This document shows, piece after piece, positions 22,008 to 31,860 of a stretch of 64,000 nt of DNA (the stretch's first letter is position 1; every line of letters begins with the position of its first letter). The notes under the pieces are model-generated. The model saw only the letters and a list, made by a program, of their open reading frames with translations, did no database searches and was not told the origin of the DNA. Position numbers and translations under genes: made by a program. The stretch is from Apiosordaria backusii. Its lineage: Eukaryota; Ascomycota; Sordariomycetes; Sordariales; Lasiosphaeriaceae. The DNA is taken from positions 186,001 to 250,000 of the forward strand of contig JAUKTV010000011.1 in the NCBI GenBank assembly GCA_030549205.1, given 5' to 3'.

Positions 22008-22990
22008 TTACTCAGGCTTCTCAGTAACAATCTTGCCATCCTTGTCGTAAAAGATCTCCTTGACCTTGACAGACCTGAGATGATCAACACCTTTGCTCAA
22101 CTCGCAGTCGTGATGGAACAGCCACCACCTCCCCTTGAACTCAACAATAGAGTGGTGCGTCGTCCACCCAAGCACCGGCTCCAGGATTCTCCCACCATAG
22201 GTGAAGGGGCCATACGGGCTGTCACCAATACCGTAGGCGAGGTAGTGGGTGTCACCGGTAGAGTAGGAGAAGTAGTACTTCCCATTGTACTTGTGCATCC
22301 ACGCCGCCTCGAAGAACCGTCTGTCGTGGTCATCAGCCAGGATGGGCTTGCCGGTTTCAGGGGCAAGGATGACAACGTCGCGGACTTCCTCGGCGAATTG
22401 GCGCATGTCCTCTGTCAGCTTGCCGACACGGGCGCCGAGGGAGGGGACGCCCTCGCCAGTGGGCTCCTTGGGGCCTTGCCAGGAGGCGTCAAAGACGTTG
22501 TGACCCTTCTGGTAGCACTGGAGTTGGCCGCCCCAGAGACCGCCAAAGTAGAGGTAGGCCTCGCCGTCGTCGTCGACGAAGGTGGCGGGGTCGATGGAGT
22601 AGGACCCTTGATGGGCTCGGGGTCGGGGGTGAAGGGGCCTTCGGGGCGGTCACCTACTGCGACACCGATGCGGAAGATGCCCTCCTTGTCGCGGGCGGGG
22701 AAGTAGAGGTAGTATTTCCCGTTCTTTGTGGCAGCGTCGGGGGCCCAGAGCTGCTTGGAGACCCAGGGGATGTCTTCTGTCTTGAGGACGACGCCGTGGT
22801 CGACTACGGGGGCGGCGGGGTCGAGGGATTCGGTGGAGAAGACGTGGTAGTCGGCCATGTCGTATTGGTCGCCATTGTCGTTGAACTGGATGTCTGTTTC
22901 CCGGTCGTGAGAGGGGTAGATGTAAATTTTACCCTCGAAGACGTGGGCCGAGGGGTCGGCTGTGTAGATGTTTGTGATGAGGGGAGCCAT
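22008..22990 (-). pseudogene. Intracellular GH43 glycosidase with a one-base frameshift
   Basis: The frame opens at 22990 with MAPLITNIYTADPSAHVFEG; the Asp of ADPSAH is the usual GH43 catalytic base. It continues through SKQLWAPDAATKNGKYYLYF to EPIKG, ending near 22605. From 22604 the family sequence goes on in the next frame: SYSIDPATFVDDDGEAYLYF, then FFEAAWMHKYNGKYYFSYS (probable acid Glu) and TTHHSIVEFKGRWWLFHHD to a stop at 22008. One base is missing between 22607 and 22604 (AAG GG-TCC). The full coding length would be 327 residues, normal for this GH43 group of beta-xylosidase and alpha-arabinofuranosidase relatives. There is no signal peptide. No intron borders fit. Either the gene is newly broken or the assembly has an error. 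Confidence 0.88.
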
Positions 22991-24575
22991 CTTGAAGGTA
23001 TTCAGATAACTGATAAGGGTGGTTTGTGGGGTAAAGTTGGAGTAGTGGGGTAATTGCGGGGGGAGATCTTGTGGGGAAGGGGCAATATCAAGCTCCAGTG
23101 TTAATGAGAATGAGGATGATGATGGTATAAAGAATAGTAAAACAGAAAAGATGTGACTTGAGGAACTACCTCAGATATATACACATCCGGACCACATAAC
23201 TTGCCGTCCGGGTAGAAGCACTGGGTGGGCGTGGCATCGCTTCTTCTGCGAATGCTCTCCGCCGCGCTGGGTCAAATGGGTCGCGTGGATGTCGGAAAGA
23301 AGGAGTTTCTGGTTCCATTCTCTATTTATCCCCATTTAACCGTGCGGGCTGCATCCCGACCGGAGCGCTTGGCAGGTATCGGCGGGGTGCTTGGGAGGTC
23401 CGGGTGAATGAATTTCAAGAGCCTCAGGTGAGAGGGGAGCTTGCGGAGGATCAGTGCTGGTTGATGATGAGGAGCTGAAGTCTCGAAGTGTCTAAGTATG
23501 GGATTCCATCATGTCAGGTTGGCGATCCCCTCCACCACGAAGAAAGAGTTGCCTACGCCATTGTCCGTCAACGACATATGTCATGGAACCAAAGGTTTCA
23601 AGACCAAATTATTGATGAAATATGTACCAGAAATGGCTCACGGTTGAACAGGATAAAGAAACATCGCACGTCGAACCGAGACGGGGACCTGGTGTTGAGG
23701 AGGTGTGGTCGTGTCTTGTCAAGAAGCGGGATGATGGAATGAGGGGCAGCAAACTTGTCATCTATTTCGAGGTAATGTACCTCTAGCTTAGTCATCACAC
23801 TAACACCTCGCTCGTTCTCCACATCCTCGTTCTATATTCCAAACTTCACCTCCAACAACAAGCTTGCTCTTCAATTACGACAGCAAACCTTCAGCAGCAA
23901 GACTCACGGCCTAGACAGTTATGTGATATCCCTATCACTCTAATTCACAGGTGTCGGATTTAACCCAAGATTTCCAAAACATATGTCGTTTTGCTTACTC
24001 TTTGCGTTTAGCTCTTTCCATAGCTTACGGTTAAGTTCGCCAAAGGCTGTTCACTTCATCAATCTCACACCCAAATGAAGCTATTCACATCGATTTCTGA
24101 AAATGCCATATTCATTTTCTCCAGAGACAGCGTGAGACAGTGTCAGACAGAACAACTTCATTCTCGCTAGCTTGAGAAACTCCACAATCTAGGCCATCTC
24201 AACCGCCAGGGGTATCGGGGTAACCTTCAGCCGCACCCCAATAAGTGCTGGCTCGCATTCATCACGCCTATCAGAAGCTGTTCGCAACGCCATGTTATGC
24301 ACCGCGCCTCTAGATTCAGCAATTATTGGAGTTTGAACCTTGCTTGGTGCCCAATGAACCCATGGACCCTGATAGCGATCAATACCGAGCTAGACACCCT
24401 TGATAGCAAGAGGAAAATTGACCAAATGAGTTTGTCCCCTCGCCGCGAGGCTGTTTAGGCCCCTCTTGTTTCTGTGACTCCCAAATTTGTCAAGATCTTT
24501 TCATTCACGCGTCTCACGCGTCGACTGCCTTTGAGAGAAACCATCACGCCAAGCAATTGAGAGCCAAGAGTCGCG
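22991..24575. promoter_or_regulatory. Divergent intergenic region, GH43 gene / membrane protein gene
   Basis: 1.6 kb between divergent starts. A TATATAC stretch at about 23175 lies some 185 bp upstream of the GH43 start and could serve as its TATA element. The rest holds no gene, RNA or repeat that I can support. Confidence 0.4.
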
Positions 24576-26740
24576 ATGCTGGTCCCTTCAGCATCTTTGG
24601 CGTCGCCGACGCCATCGGTGACACCGACTCCAACCTTTGATCTCTTCGGTGCTGCTCTTCTTCGACCACGCCAAACCGACTTCGATTACGGATGCTACGT
24701 ATGAATCCTCCAAATAAGACAACATATCTTGGATCTCAATAAAGCTGACTTCCCTGTTACCACCAGAACTATGGATCGAATGTATACGCTTGCACATCCC
24801 ATCTGTCAGAGTGCTACAGCGATTTCGACTTCATGACAGCCGGAGGAGGGCCGAATAACGGCCTCGCCTATAACAGCGCTGTCGATGCCGCTGTTCAGTC
24901 CTGTGTTTGCACCCATGGCCAAGCCTACATGAATTGTTGGTACGAGAGAATTGCGACAGGAACTTGCTCCAGTTTATATGACGGCTGGCAAGAAATCCAG
25001 AGCTCCGTTTATGCATCAACATGCGGCACCGTGTTTGGCAACCCTCAGGGGCAGCAAAAAGTTGACGTACCGTGAGTGAGATTGACTTCTGTGCGTGGAC
25101 AATAAAACTGACCGACTTGCTCCCTTTAGAACCTCTGTATCTCTGGCGCTACAGTAAGTCGTGTGATTTTATGTCTGTATTAATGTCGGGGCTTCAGCTG
25201 ACTTGTACCTTCAGAACCGTCAATGTCGTTACCGTCAGCACCCGTATCCAAACTCCCGCCTATGACGGCAAGCCCAAATTTCAAGGCACAGGAGCACTCC
25301 TCCAGGATGGTTGCGCTCAAGCCAGCTTCACCCTCGTGGACGCTGGGAACACTGCCTACTACGCCGGTTTCCTCGGTTGTATCAAAGATCGTCCCGACTG
25401 TGAGTGACAAATTCCCTTGTTGTGTCCCTTGTCCCTGTGCTCCAATTACTCCCGTCAGAGCAAGAGCCGATTATGCTAACGAATTTGTCGTAGGCTGCCC
25501 GTGGCCGGTCGAGACTGCCGCTGCAGCAGTCGCCTCCGCGGTATCAGGATCCAACGCGGCGGAATTGGAAAAGCTTGGCTTTGACTACCCTATCCCAGTC
25601 GATGCAAAGCAAGCTAGACTTCAGACTTGCGCTGATGATTATTATTCGATCTCTGGCGGCTGTTGTCCCAACGGTTTTGTTCCTTTCACCTCAGCAGTCG
25701 GTGGCCAGACACCCTGTTGGTCTTCGATCAAAGCAGGGACTACCCGTGCCCCTATCCTCACAGTGGAAAGGGGCAAGGAGACCAAAACTGATCGCTCCAC
25801 CTCCGCCGTTGTCAACATTGTGTGGTCTATGCGCTACCCCGTCGCTGAACAAAGCTCTGGCGGCCTCTCGACCGCAGCCAAAGCTGGCATTGGTGCTGGT
25901 GCAGGCGTAGCAGCAATCCTCATCGGCGGCCTCGCTTTCTGCCTCTGGCGTCAAAGAAAGAAGAACAAGCAGCTCAAAGGTCAACAAAGCGACCCCCAGG
26001 CTGCCGTGACAGCAGCTCAAGCAGTCCCCCAGCAGCAAATGGCACAAACCGCCCAACCTCAATCACCCTCTCAGCCCTACCCCAATAGCCAATTCCAACC
26101 CATCCCCGGCCAACAGCCCCCCGGCCAGTTCCAACAGACTGGATACCCCTCCCCAAATCAGTACATCGCCGCCGCTGCCATTCCCCAGGGAACAGACCCC
26201 TCAAGGCACAGCGTCAACACATCCATCTCCGCCCCATCAGCCCTCATCCCCCAAAATACAGGCACATCCAACACCAACGGCAACGGCCATGCGTCGGAGT
26301 TATCATCCCTAAGCAGTGGGCAGAACTTGTTGCATAATACCCAACCTCACAGCACCCCTAGTCCTGGAGTGGGGCCTGGACAGGGTGGGTACCCGGCTCC
26401 CATTGCTGAGGCTGATGAGGGGCAGTTTTATGGGTATCAACAGCAGCAGAACCAGCAGCCTCAGGGGGGTTACTATAACCAACAAGGGGGTTATCCCCAA
26501 CAACAAGGCGGTTATCAGCAGGGACAGCCACAGCAACAATACGGTGGTGGTGGCGGTGGTGGGTATTTCCCCGGTCAAGGTCAGGGACAGCAAAATCAGT
26601 GGCAGGGACAGCAACAGTATCAACACGCAGCGGAGATGAGCGCGCAGAGGGAGGTTGACCCGCCTCAGGAGGTGATGGGGAGTTACCCCTATCCTGCTGG
26701 GAATAACCAACAGCAGGGTCCTCCGCCGCCGCCGCAGTAA
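24576..26740 (+). CDS. Single-pass membrane protein, Cys-rich ectodomain and Q/G/P-rich tail
   Basis: Five exons: 24576-24698, 24767-25071, 25130-25153, 25215-25399 and 25494-26740, giving 627 residues with all phases matching. Exon 3 is only 24 bases. Residues 40-330 hold about a dozen Cys (SHLSECYSDFD, SCVCTHGQAYMNCW, ISGGCCPNG). A membrane segment lies near 340-365 (GIGAGAGVAAILIGGLAFCLW) followed by the stop-transfer RQRKKNK. The last 250 residues are Gln, Gly, Pro and Tyr rich with YNQQGGYPQQQGGYQQ-type repeats, prion-like in composition. The layout is that of fungal surface sensors or adhesion proteins. I do not recognise the ectodomain family. The N-terminus lacks an obvious signal peptide, so an upstream exon may be missing or the start may be wrong. 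Confidence 0.8.
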
Positions 26741-29128
26741 CAGGGTAGCTTTGCTTGTAGTTTATCGGAGAAAGGTAAAGGGCCAGAGGGTAATGGTAAT
26801 GATTGGTACACAAGGCATGTTTTGGCTATATTATGGTGGTATACGGGGGCATTTCTGCCGGTAAATCATATTGATCTCTCAGGGAGGCCGTTTGTCTGGG
26901 TACATCGACATTTGGTATCTGATGTTACAATTGCAGGATATTTGAGCTTTAGCAAGCAGGTACTTGGTTGTATAGAAGAATATACAGGGTAATACGGATA
27001 GCACAGTCCTTTTGCGAGCAAGGAGCTGAGTGTGCGGATTGAATAGGTACACTAGCGGTGAGCTTTCCGCATGGCGGAACGCAGCTGAAATGGTCACACG
27101 ACACCACTTTCCGCCATCCGTCATGCATCTCACTGGTGAACTGCAGGCCGCATCAGAACATCGCATATCCCTTGCATCTTTCTCTCTCGGGCCGCAGTAA
27201 ACGCCAGGCTGAGACTCAGCAAGTGTGCCCGGCGTCCGGTCCCGGCCCGTCGAGAGGGTAAAAGTGCTGGTATCCGAATCGGATGCAGATCACGAGGTGT
27301 AAATCTGGGTCACACTTCTTGGCGGGCATAAAGTGTTGAGAGCCTGGCAGGAGGTGCCTGAGCTCAAGATGGACAAGAAGCATGTATTGTAAATGGAAAT
27401 GCACACTGGGGTAGCATCATAGGTAGGTTTGTGCAAATATGTTGGTAGTATCAGGTAATTGTTGCCTTATGGAGGCTTGGAAGAGATGCAGAAGTGAATC
27501 GAGGAGGTCCACGGCATGGAGCCTTGTGGAAGGGTAGGCTCCTCGGATTTGAGGCATCGAGACACATCGGGAGGTTGGCTGGCAGTGACTGGGAGGTAAT
27601 TGGAAATTGCAAATGGAAAGGGTATGTCTGAGAAGCTCGGAGTTCGGGGTATGTCAGGGGTAGATGATAAGAGAAATGATGGGCGTGACGGGGCTGATTG
27701 AATTGCAATCTGAGACTGTGACAAGTGTTGATGAATCAGGAAATCTCTCCCGCGTGGGTGGTTGAGGGGGCTTGAAGGCTTGAGATGGTGTGTAGATGTC
27801 GTATGGCCCATGTTTCACCCGTGAATTCTTCTCAGGGGCCTACAATATGAGCGAAAATGGTGTGAGACGGCCAGCAAAGGCCCTTTGCACTGTAACGTGG
27901 GATATGGAATTCCATTCTGAAGGCATCTTACTAGATGAAATGGAAGTTGAGGAATGTCTTGAAACGGACCGATATGTTTGCTGGAGATGGAAATGTCTGA
28001 AGTGTGATATAGAACTCATCACACAAGATGGCTGAAGGTTAAATGTCGCGATCACCGATATGCGTTAACAATCAAGGAATAAACCAAAGTGAAACATGAG
28101 GACATATGCAGTTTTCTTTTTTTTGTCCTATCAACTGGTTGAATTATTGGATGTTGGTGATCTGTGAAGGTCACCGATGAGGGGCCGCCTTGGCCGACTT
28201 CCATGTTCCCAAATAGGAAATTGGGATTTTCGAACGAGGCTGCGCACGTTGAGGTTACCAACGCCGTCGATCGAGGGGAACACAACTTTTTGGGCAGCAA
28301 TACGCAAAACGCCCCTTCCAAGTCCTCAGACCGCATGCGCTGGCCACCCAGGCCGTGAGAAGCGGACACGGGAGGCGAGGTTGACAACAAGGGGCCATGA
28401 TCACAGCTGAATTGGAGGCTCCAATTTCCAATCAGTGGTGAGCATTGCTTTTTCTTCAAGTCACACCCCACCCTGGACTTCACAACACCAACTCCGAGCT
28501 GCACCTGCCTCAGGCTTCTTTCCAGGCAGAGAGGACTTGGAATCTCACAAAAGTACCTGTGAAGGATAAACACAGCCTCCTCCCAACGTAACCACGTTTC
28601 TGCATTTGTTGCCAGCTTAGCAACCTATATACAAAAGGTACTCTTTCATCTAGATTGCCCGGTTGGTGTGAAATTGTCTCCGAAAATTTGCTAACAGCTG
28701 CGGCCTCCCCAAACAGCACATGGAAATCTGACCTGTCAACTGCAGCTGAATCTGCATTTTCCTGCCCGCATCGGCACTTAAACCCCAGCCTTGCCATCGG
28801 ATTCGCGAGCGAGTCCCTTCCTTTCGGAGCCTGCCACGATCGTCTCATATTCCCGACTGGTCCATGATCATTGCCGATCCCAGAGACATTGGATCGTGTA
28901 TTTGTACAACACCAATGCTGGAAGACTGAAAAGACCAAGCAAACCCGCCCTTTTTGGTTCCATGGACATCTGCTAGCTGTCACAGAATTCACTCCATGTG
29001 GATGTTTGGCCCTGCTCAGGGCTCATAGTCCCATCAGATCACTATTGTATATCACCAGCTTCATACATTCTTTTAAGAACGCCTAGACGGAGGGGTCGCC
29101 CTGACTCGTGTGGATCTTATTCTCCATT
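26741..29128. other. Intergenic between the membrane protein and DUF6590 genes
   Basis: 2.4 kb. The longest frames (28052-28573 and 28510-28992, minus) overlap other frames and contain no family motif or splice pattern. I see no tRNA, inverted repeat or transposon end here. Confidence 0.5.
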
Positions 29129-30458
29129 ATGCAGACTATGACTGTCGCTGCGATGGGGATGAGACCTGCTGTTAGCTTTGGGTTCTTTGATACGTTGGTC
29201 GATGACCAGATCGGCAATGAGGAGGGAGGTAAGTAGTATAGCACACTATCACACGTAAAGAACTCAGTCTGACTTCTACGTATCAGGGAACAATTCGGAG
29301 GTGATTGCAGTTCAAGCTGTGGAAGTACCAACGCCTGTTGGAAATGTCACAGAGCGCACAGAGACAAGTCCAAGGAGGACCAAAGTCTCAAGCAGCCCTA
29401 CTAAGACCGAAAACTCGACTGCTCAAGAAAACAAAAGCACTAGTGGTCTGACCAACAAGACTGAGACCAAGACCGAAACCAAGACTGAAAAGTCAACTGC
29501 ACCAAAGGCGAAAGATACAACTGGTGAGGACAAAAAGAACAATGGCACCTCCACCAATTCTCACCGTGAGCCTGAGAGTGAAAACTACGGTGATCGATGG
29601 GAGTGGAGCTTAGCTGATGTGGATTACGTCCGTATTGATGAGAGTGAGACACCTTCTTTCTCGCATTTATATAGAACGGTAACTAACACCTCGCAGAGGG
29701 CGTCAAGCACCTATATACCGACTATCAGAAACCCCCCGACCCAGAGGTCAAAGCACCGCCCATTCCAAAGCGAGCCCTAAGTGACCCTAAACCCAAACCC
29801 ACCAGGCCCAAATGGAAGGCCCCTTTAGATGATCGTACGTGCCTTTCGCCCACCCCCCTTCCCCCGCTCCCCCCTCTCCTTCACCATTCTAACACTCGTT
29901 GTAAGGCTTCCAAGTAGTCTCCAAACCCAAACGCTTCTTCGCCGTAGGCCGCATCTTCAAAGTCCCCTGGTTTGAACCCCTCGGCTCCATCGACAGCCCC
30001 CCATCCGACCCCTTCCCCCCTCATACCCCATCACCCCCCTAAACCTGGACTGGACCGAACAGGTCCCCCTCTTCCACGGGGAAAGACCACTCGCCAAGTT
30101 CCGCTGGTTCGTCGTCGTCCGCCGCCGCCTCCACCACTCGCTCTGCTTCTCCATCACCACCTACGCCGGGGACAACAGGTCGGCATCGAACAAGACGGCG
30201 AGGGGGAGAGATGTCGATTTTGTGGTGCTGCACCTCAGCAACGTCGAGCCTGCGAGGCCGTACGAGGAGGAGAACATCACGCGGAAGCCGATCGCGGTGA
30301 TTATTGAGGATCAGGAGACGTTTATTAGCCCGTTTGCGCGGTTGGATTGCGGGAGGGTGTACACGGTCGAGGATAATTTGCGGGTGATGAAGGTGGGGAG
30401 GGTGCACCCGGGATGTTTGGTGGGGTTGGAGGAGTATTTTAGGGATAGTGTGAGTTGA
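29129..30458 (+). pseudogene. DUF6590 family protein with a one-base frameshift
   Basis: Exons 29129-29228, 29287-29643, 29697-29834 and 29906-30458. The first 130 residues are Lys/Thr/Glu-rich and disordered. The DUF6590 domain starts near PKRFFAVGRIFKVPWFEPLG in exon 4. That frame meets a stop at 30040-30042 just after a run of six C (30034-30039). From 30039 the domain goes on in the next frame: LNLDWTEQVPLFHGERPLAK, FRWFVVVRRRLHHSLCFSIT, DFVVLHLSNVEP, RVYTVEDNLRVMKVGRV, with the stop at 30456-30458. One extra C would join them (382 residues). No intron borders fit the gap. The function of DUF6590 is not known. A slip in a C run points to either a sequencing error or a real null allele. 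Confidence 0.8.
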
Positions 30459-31173
30459 TGTGTGAGTGAAAGAAGTTAAAGAGGAGGAGAAGGAGGAGAG
30501 GGGGGGGAGGGCAAGTGGGTTTGTATTGTGTTCTTTTGGCTGGTATTTGGATGGATGGTTGTGATGGGGGTTCCTTGGATATACACCTTTACAGCGCCGG
30601 GATTTTCTTTGTAGCGAAGGGTGGCTGCTTGTGCTTTTCATCGTATATCATTTCTCAACCTTTAATTTGGATGACCTTTCACAATTATTTGTTCACATAT
30701 ATTGTGAACCTGCCCTTGTTCTTTGGGCTGGTTTGCTCTCTTTGCATCTTCACCAAACCAGCCAGCAGATCTGACATTTGACTGTCGTTTCATATGTCTT
30801 AATACATCTCTTGGTCCTTTACTTTCTTAGACACTCGCATACCTTACCTTTTCAAGCATCTTGACTGTCATGTGTTTGTGATCAGGATAGTCAAATTGCT
30901 TGTTTATCACACTTGAGAAACCAGACTCAAACAAACCTACGAGCATGTTTCCTGGGCCCCTTGACACTACCCAAGGGAAAAGATAGATGAACACACAAAT
31001 CTTCTCCTTATCTACTGACCTTTCTTTTCTAACAGTCTAAGCTGCCAGAAATAAAATAACCATATTCAAGCCTACTAGTCTCATATATGAAGATCATTCC
31101 AAACAAAAAAAAACAAAAAACAAAAAAAAAAAAAAAAGGAAAGGAAAAGGAAACAAGGAAAGAAAGAGGGGCT
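30459..31173. other. Intergenic with a G-rich purine tract and an A-run
   Basis: Just after the DUF6590 stop, 30480-30512 is almost pure purine and G-rich (runs of 8 and 3 G). An A-rich stretch of about 37 bases (31101-31137) lies ahead of the tRNA-like locus and reads as T-runs on its strand, fit for RNA polymerase III termination. No gene is seen. Confidence 0.5.
31101..31150 (-). terminator. T-run downstream of the tRNA-like locus
   Basis: On the minus strand the tRNA-like sequence is followed within about 25 bases by CTTTTCC and then by a T-run of 15. RNA polymerase III stops at four or more T, so either could end the transcript. Confidence 0.5.
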
Positions 31174-31246
31174 GTGACGGGCCAGGAGTCGAACCTGGGT
31201 CTTCTCTCTAACTCGGGAATACATTAACCGCTATGCTACCACGCCA
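31174..31246 (-). tRNA. tRNA-like gene, possibly degenerate; anticodon unassigned
   Basis: The minus strand has a perfect A box (TAGCATAGCGG) and a perfect B box (GGTTCGACTCC) 30 bases apart. The T arm CCAGG-TTCGACT-CCTGG is perfect. A D arm GCAT...ATGT forms with an 8-base loop. The acceptor strands TGGCG(T)GG and CCCGTCA pair if one T is bulged out and one G-U pair is allowed. The anticodon arm pairs poorly: TTCCC against GAGAA with one mismatch and an 8-base loop. GTT could be the anticodon, but the usual T before it is missing. It may be a tRNA pseudogene, a tRNA-derived element, or a functional odd tRNA. Confidence 0.55.
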
Positions 31247-31461
31247 CGGAAGTGCTGCCAGAAAACTGAAATCAAGTACCGCGGGGGAACACCCCTGATT
31301 ACCTAAGATACAGATGTCGTGACAGCATTGGACACATTCGATCTCATCATTCGAGCAAAAAGAAAAAACGGAATTGATTTAACACAAGGGAATAACTTCT
31401 AGTGGGTCCTACAAAAATGAAAACAGGTTCCCTCTGCTGAGTGAGCGAGTGTAAGAGTGTG

Positions 31462-31462
<1 letters not shown>

Positions 31463-31492
<30 letters not shown>
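31463..31492. repeat. (TG)n(AG)n microsatellite
   Basis: About seven TG units run directly into about eight AG units, in the gap downstream of the mannosyltransferase gene. Confidence 0.9.
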
Positions 31493-31860
31493 TACTCCAG
31501 ATGGCTCTGGCATATCTCACATAGTTCGTTTTCCCGCAATGCTGACAGATGGCAACAACAACAAAATGCCACAATATCACAACCATGACAGCAACATGAT
31601 ACGAAAAACTCCTTCCTTCCTTCCCCAAATCTCCTTTAGATTTCCCAAAACGACTTCTTTTCTTCTCCTTATCCCACCAGACTCCACCCAACCGTTCCGT
31701 CCCAATGTGAAAAGTCCTTGGTGTATGCCCTTCTGTCATTAGTGTGTATGGTAGTGGTACAACGAGACATTAAGTGAGGTATGGATTTGGCGGGTCCAGG
31801 CGTGTTTGGGCTGGCGGTCGTCTCGTACGCATCATCGAACGCCTGATATCTTCTGCTCAC

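Noticed and set aside
22600..22620. An intron to explain the GH43 frame change
   Set aside because: The two halves of the protein are adjacent within a few bases, leaving no room for an intron.
28052..28992. Two minus-strand frames of 160-173 codons
   Set aside because: Random-looking composition with many Cys and Trp, overlapping frames on both strands, no domain.
29960..30060. An intron to explain the DUF6590 frame change
   Set aside because: No GT...AG pair of usable length lies between the two conserved segments.
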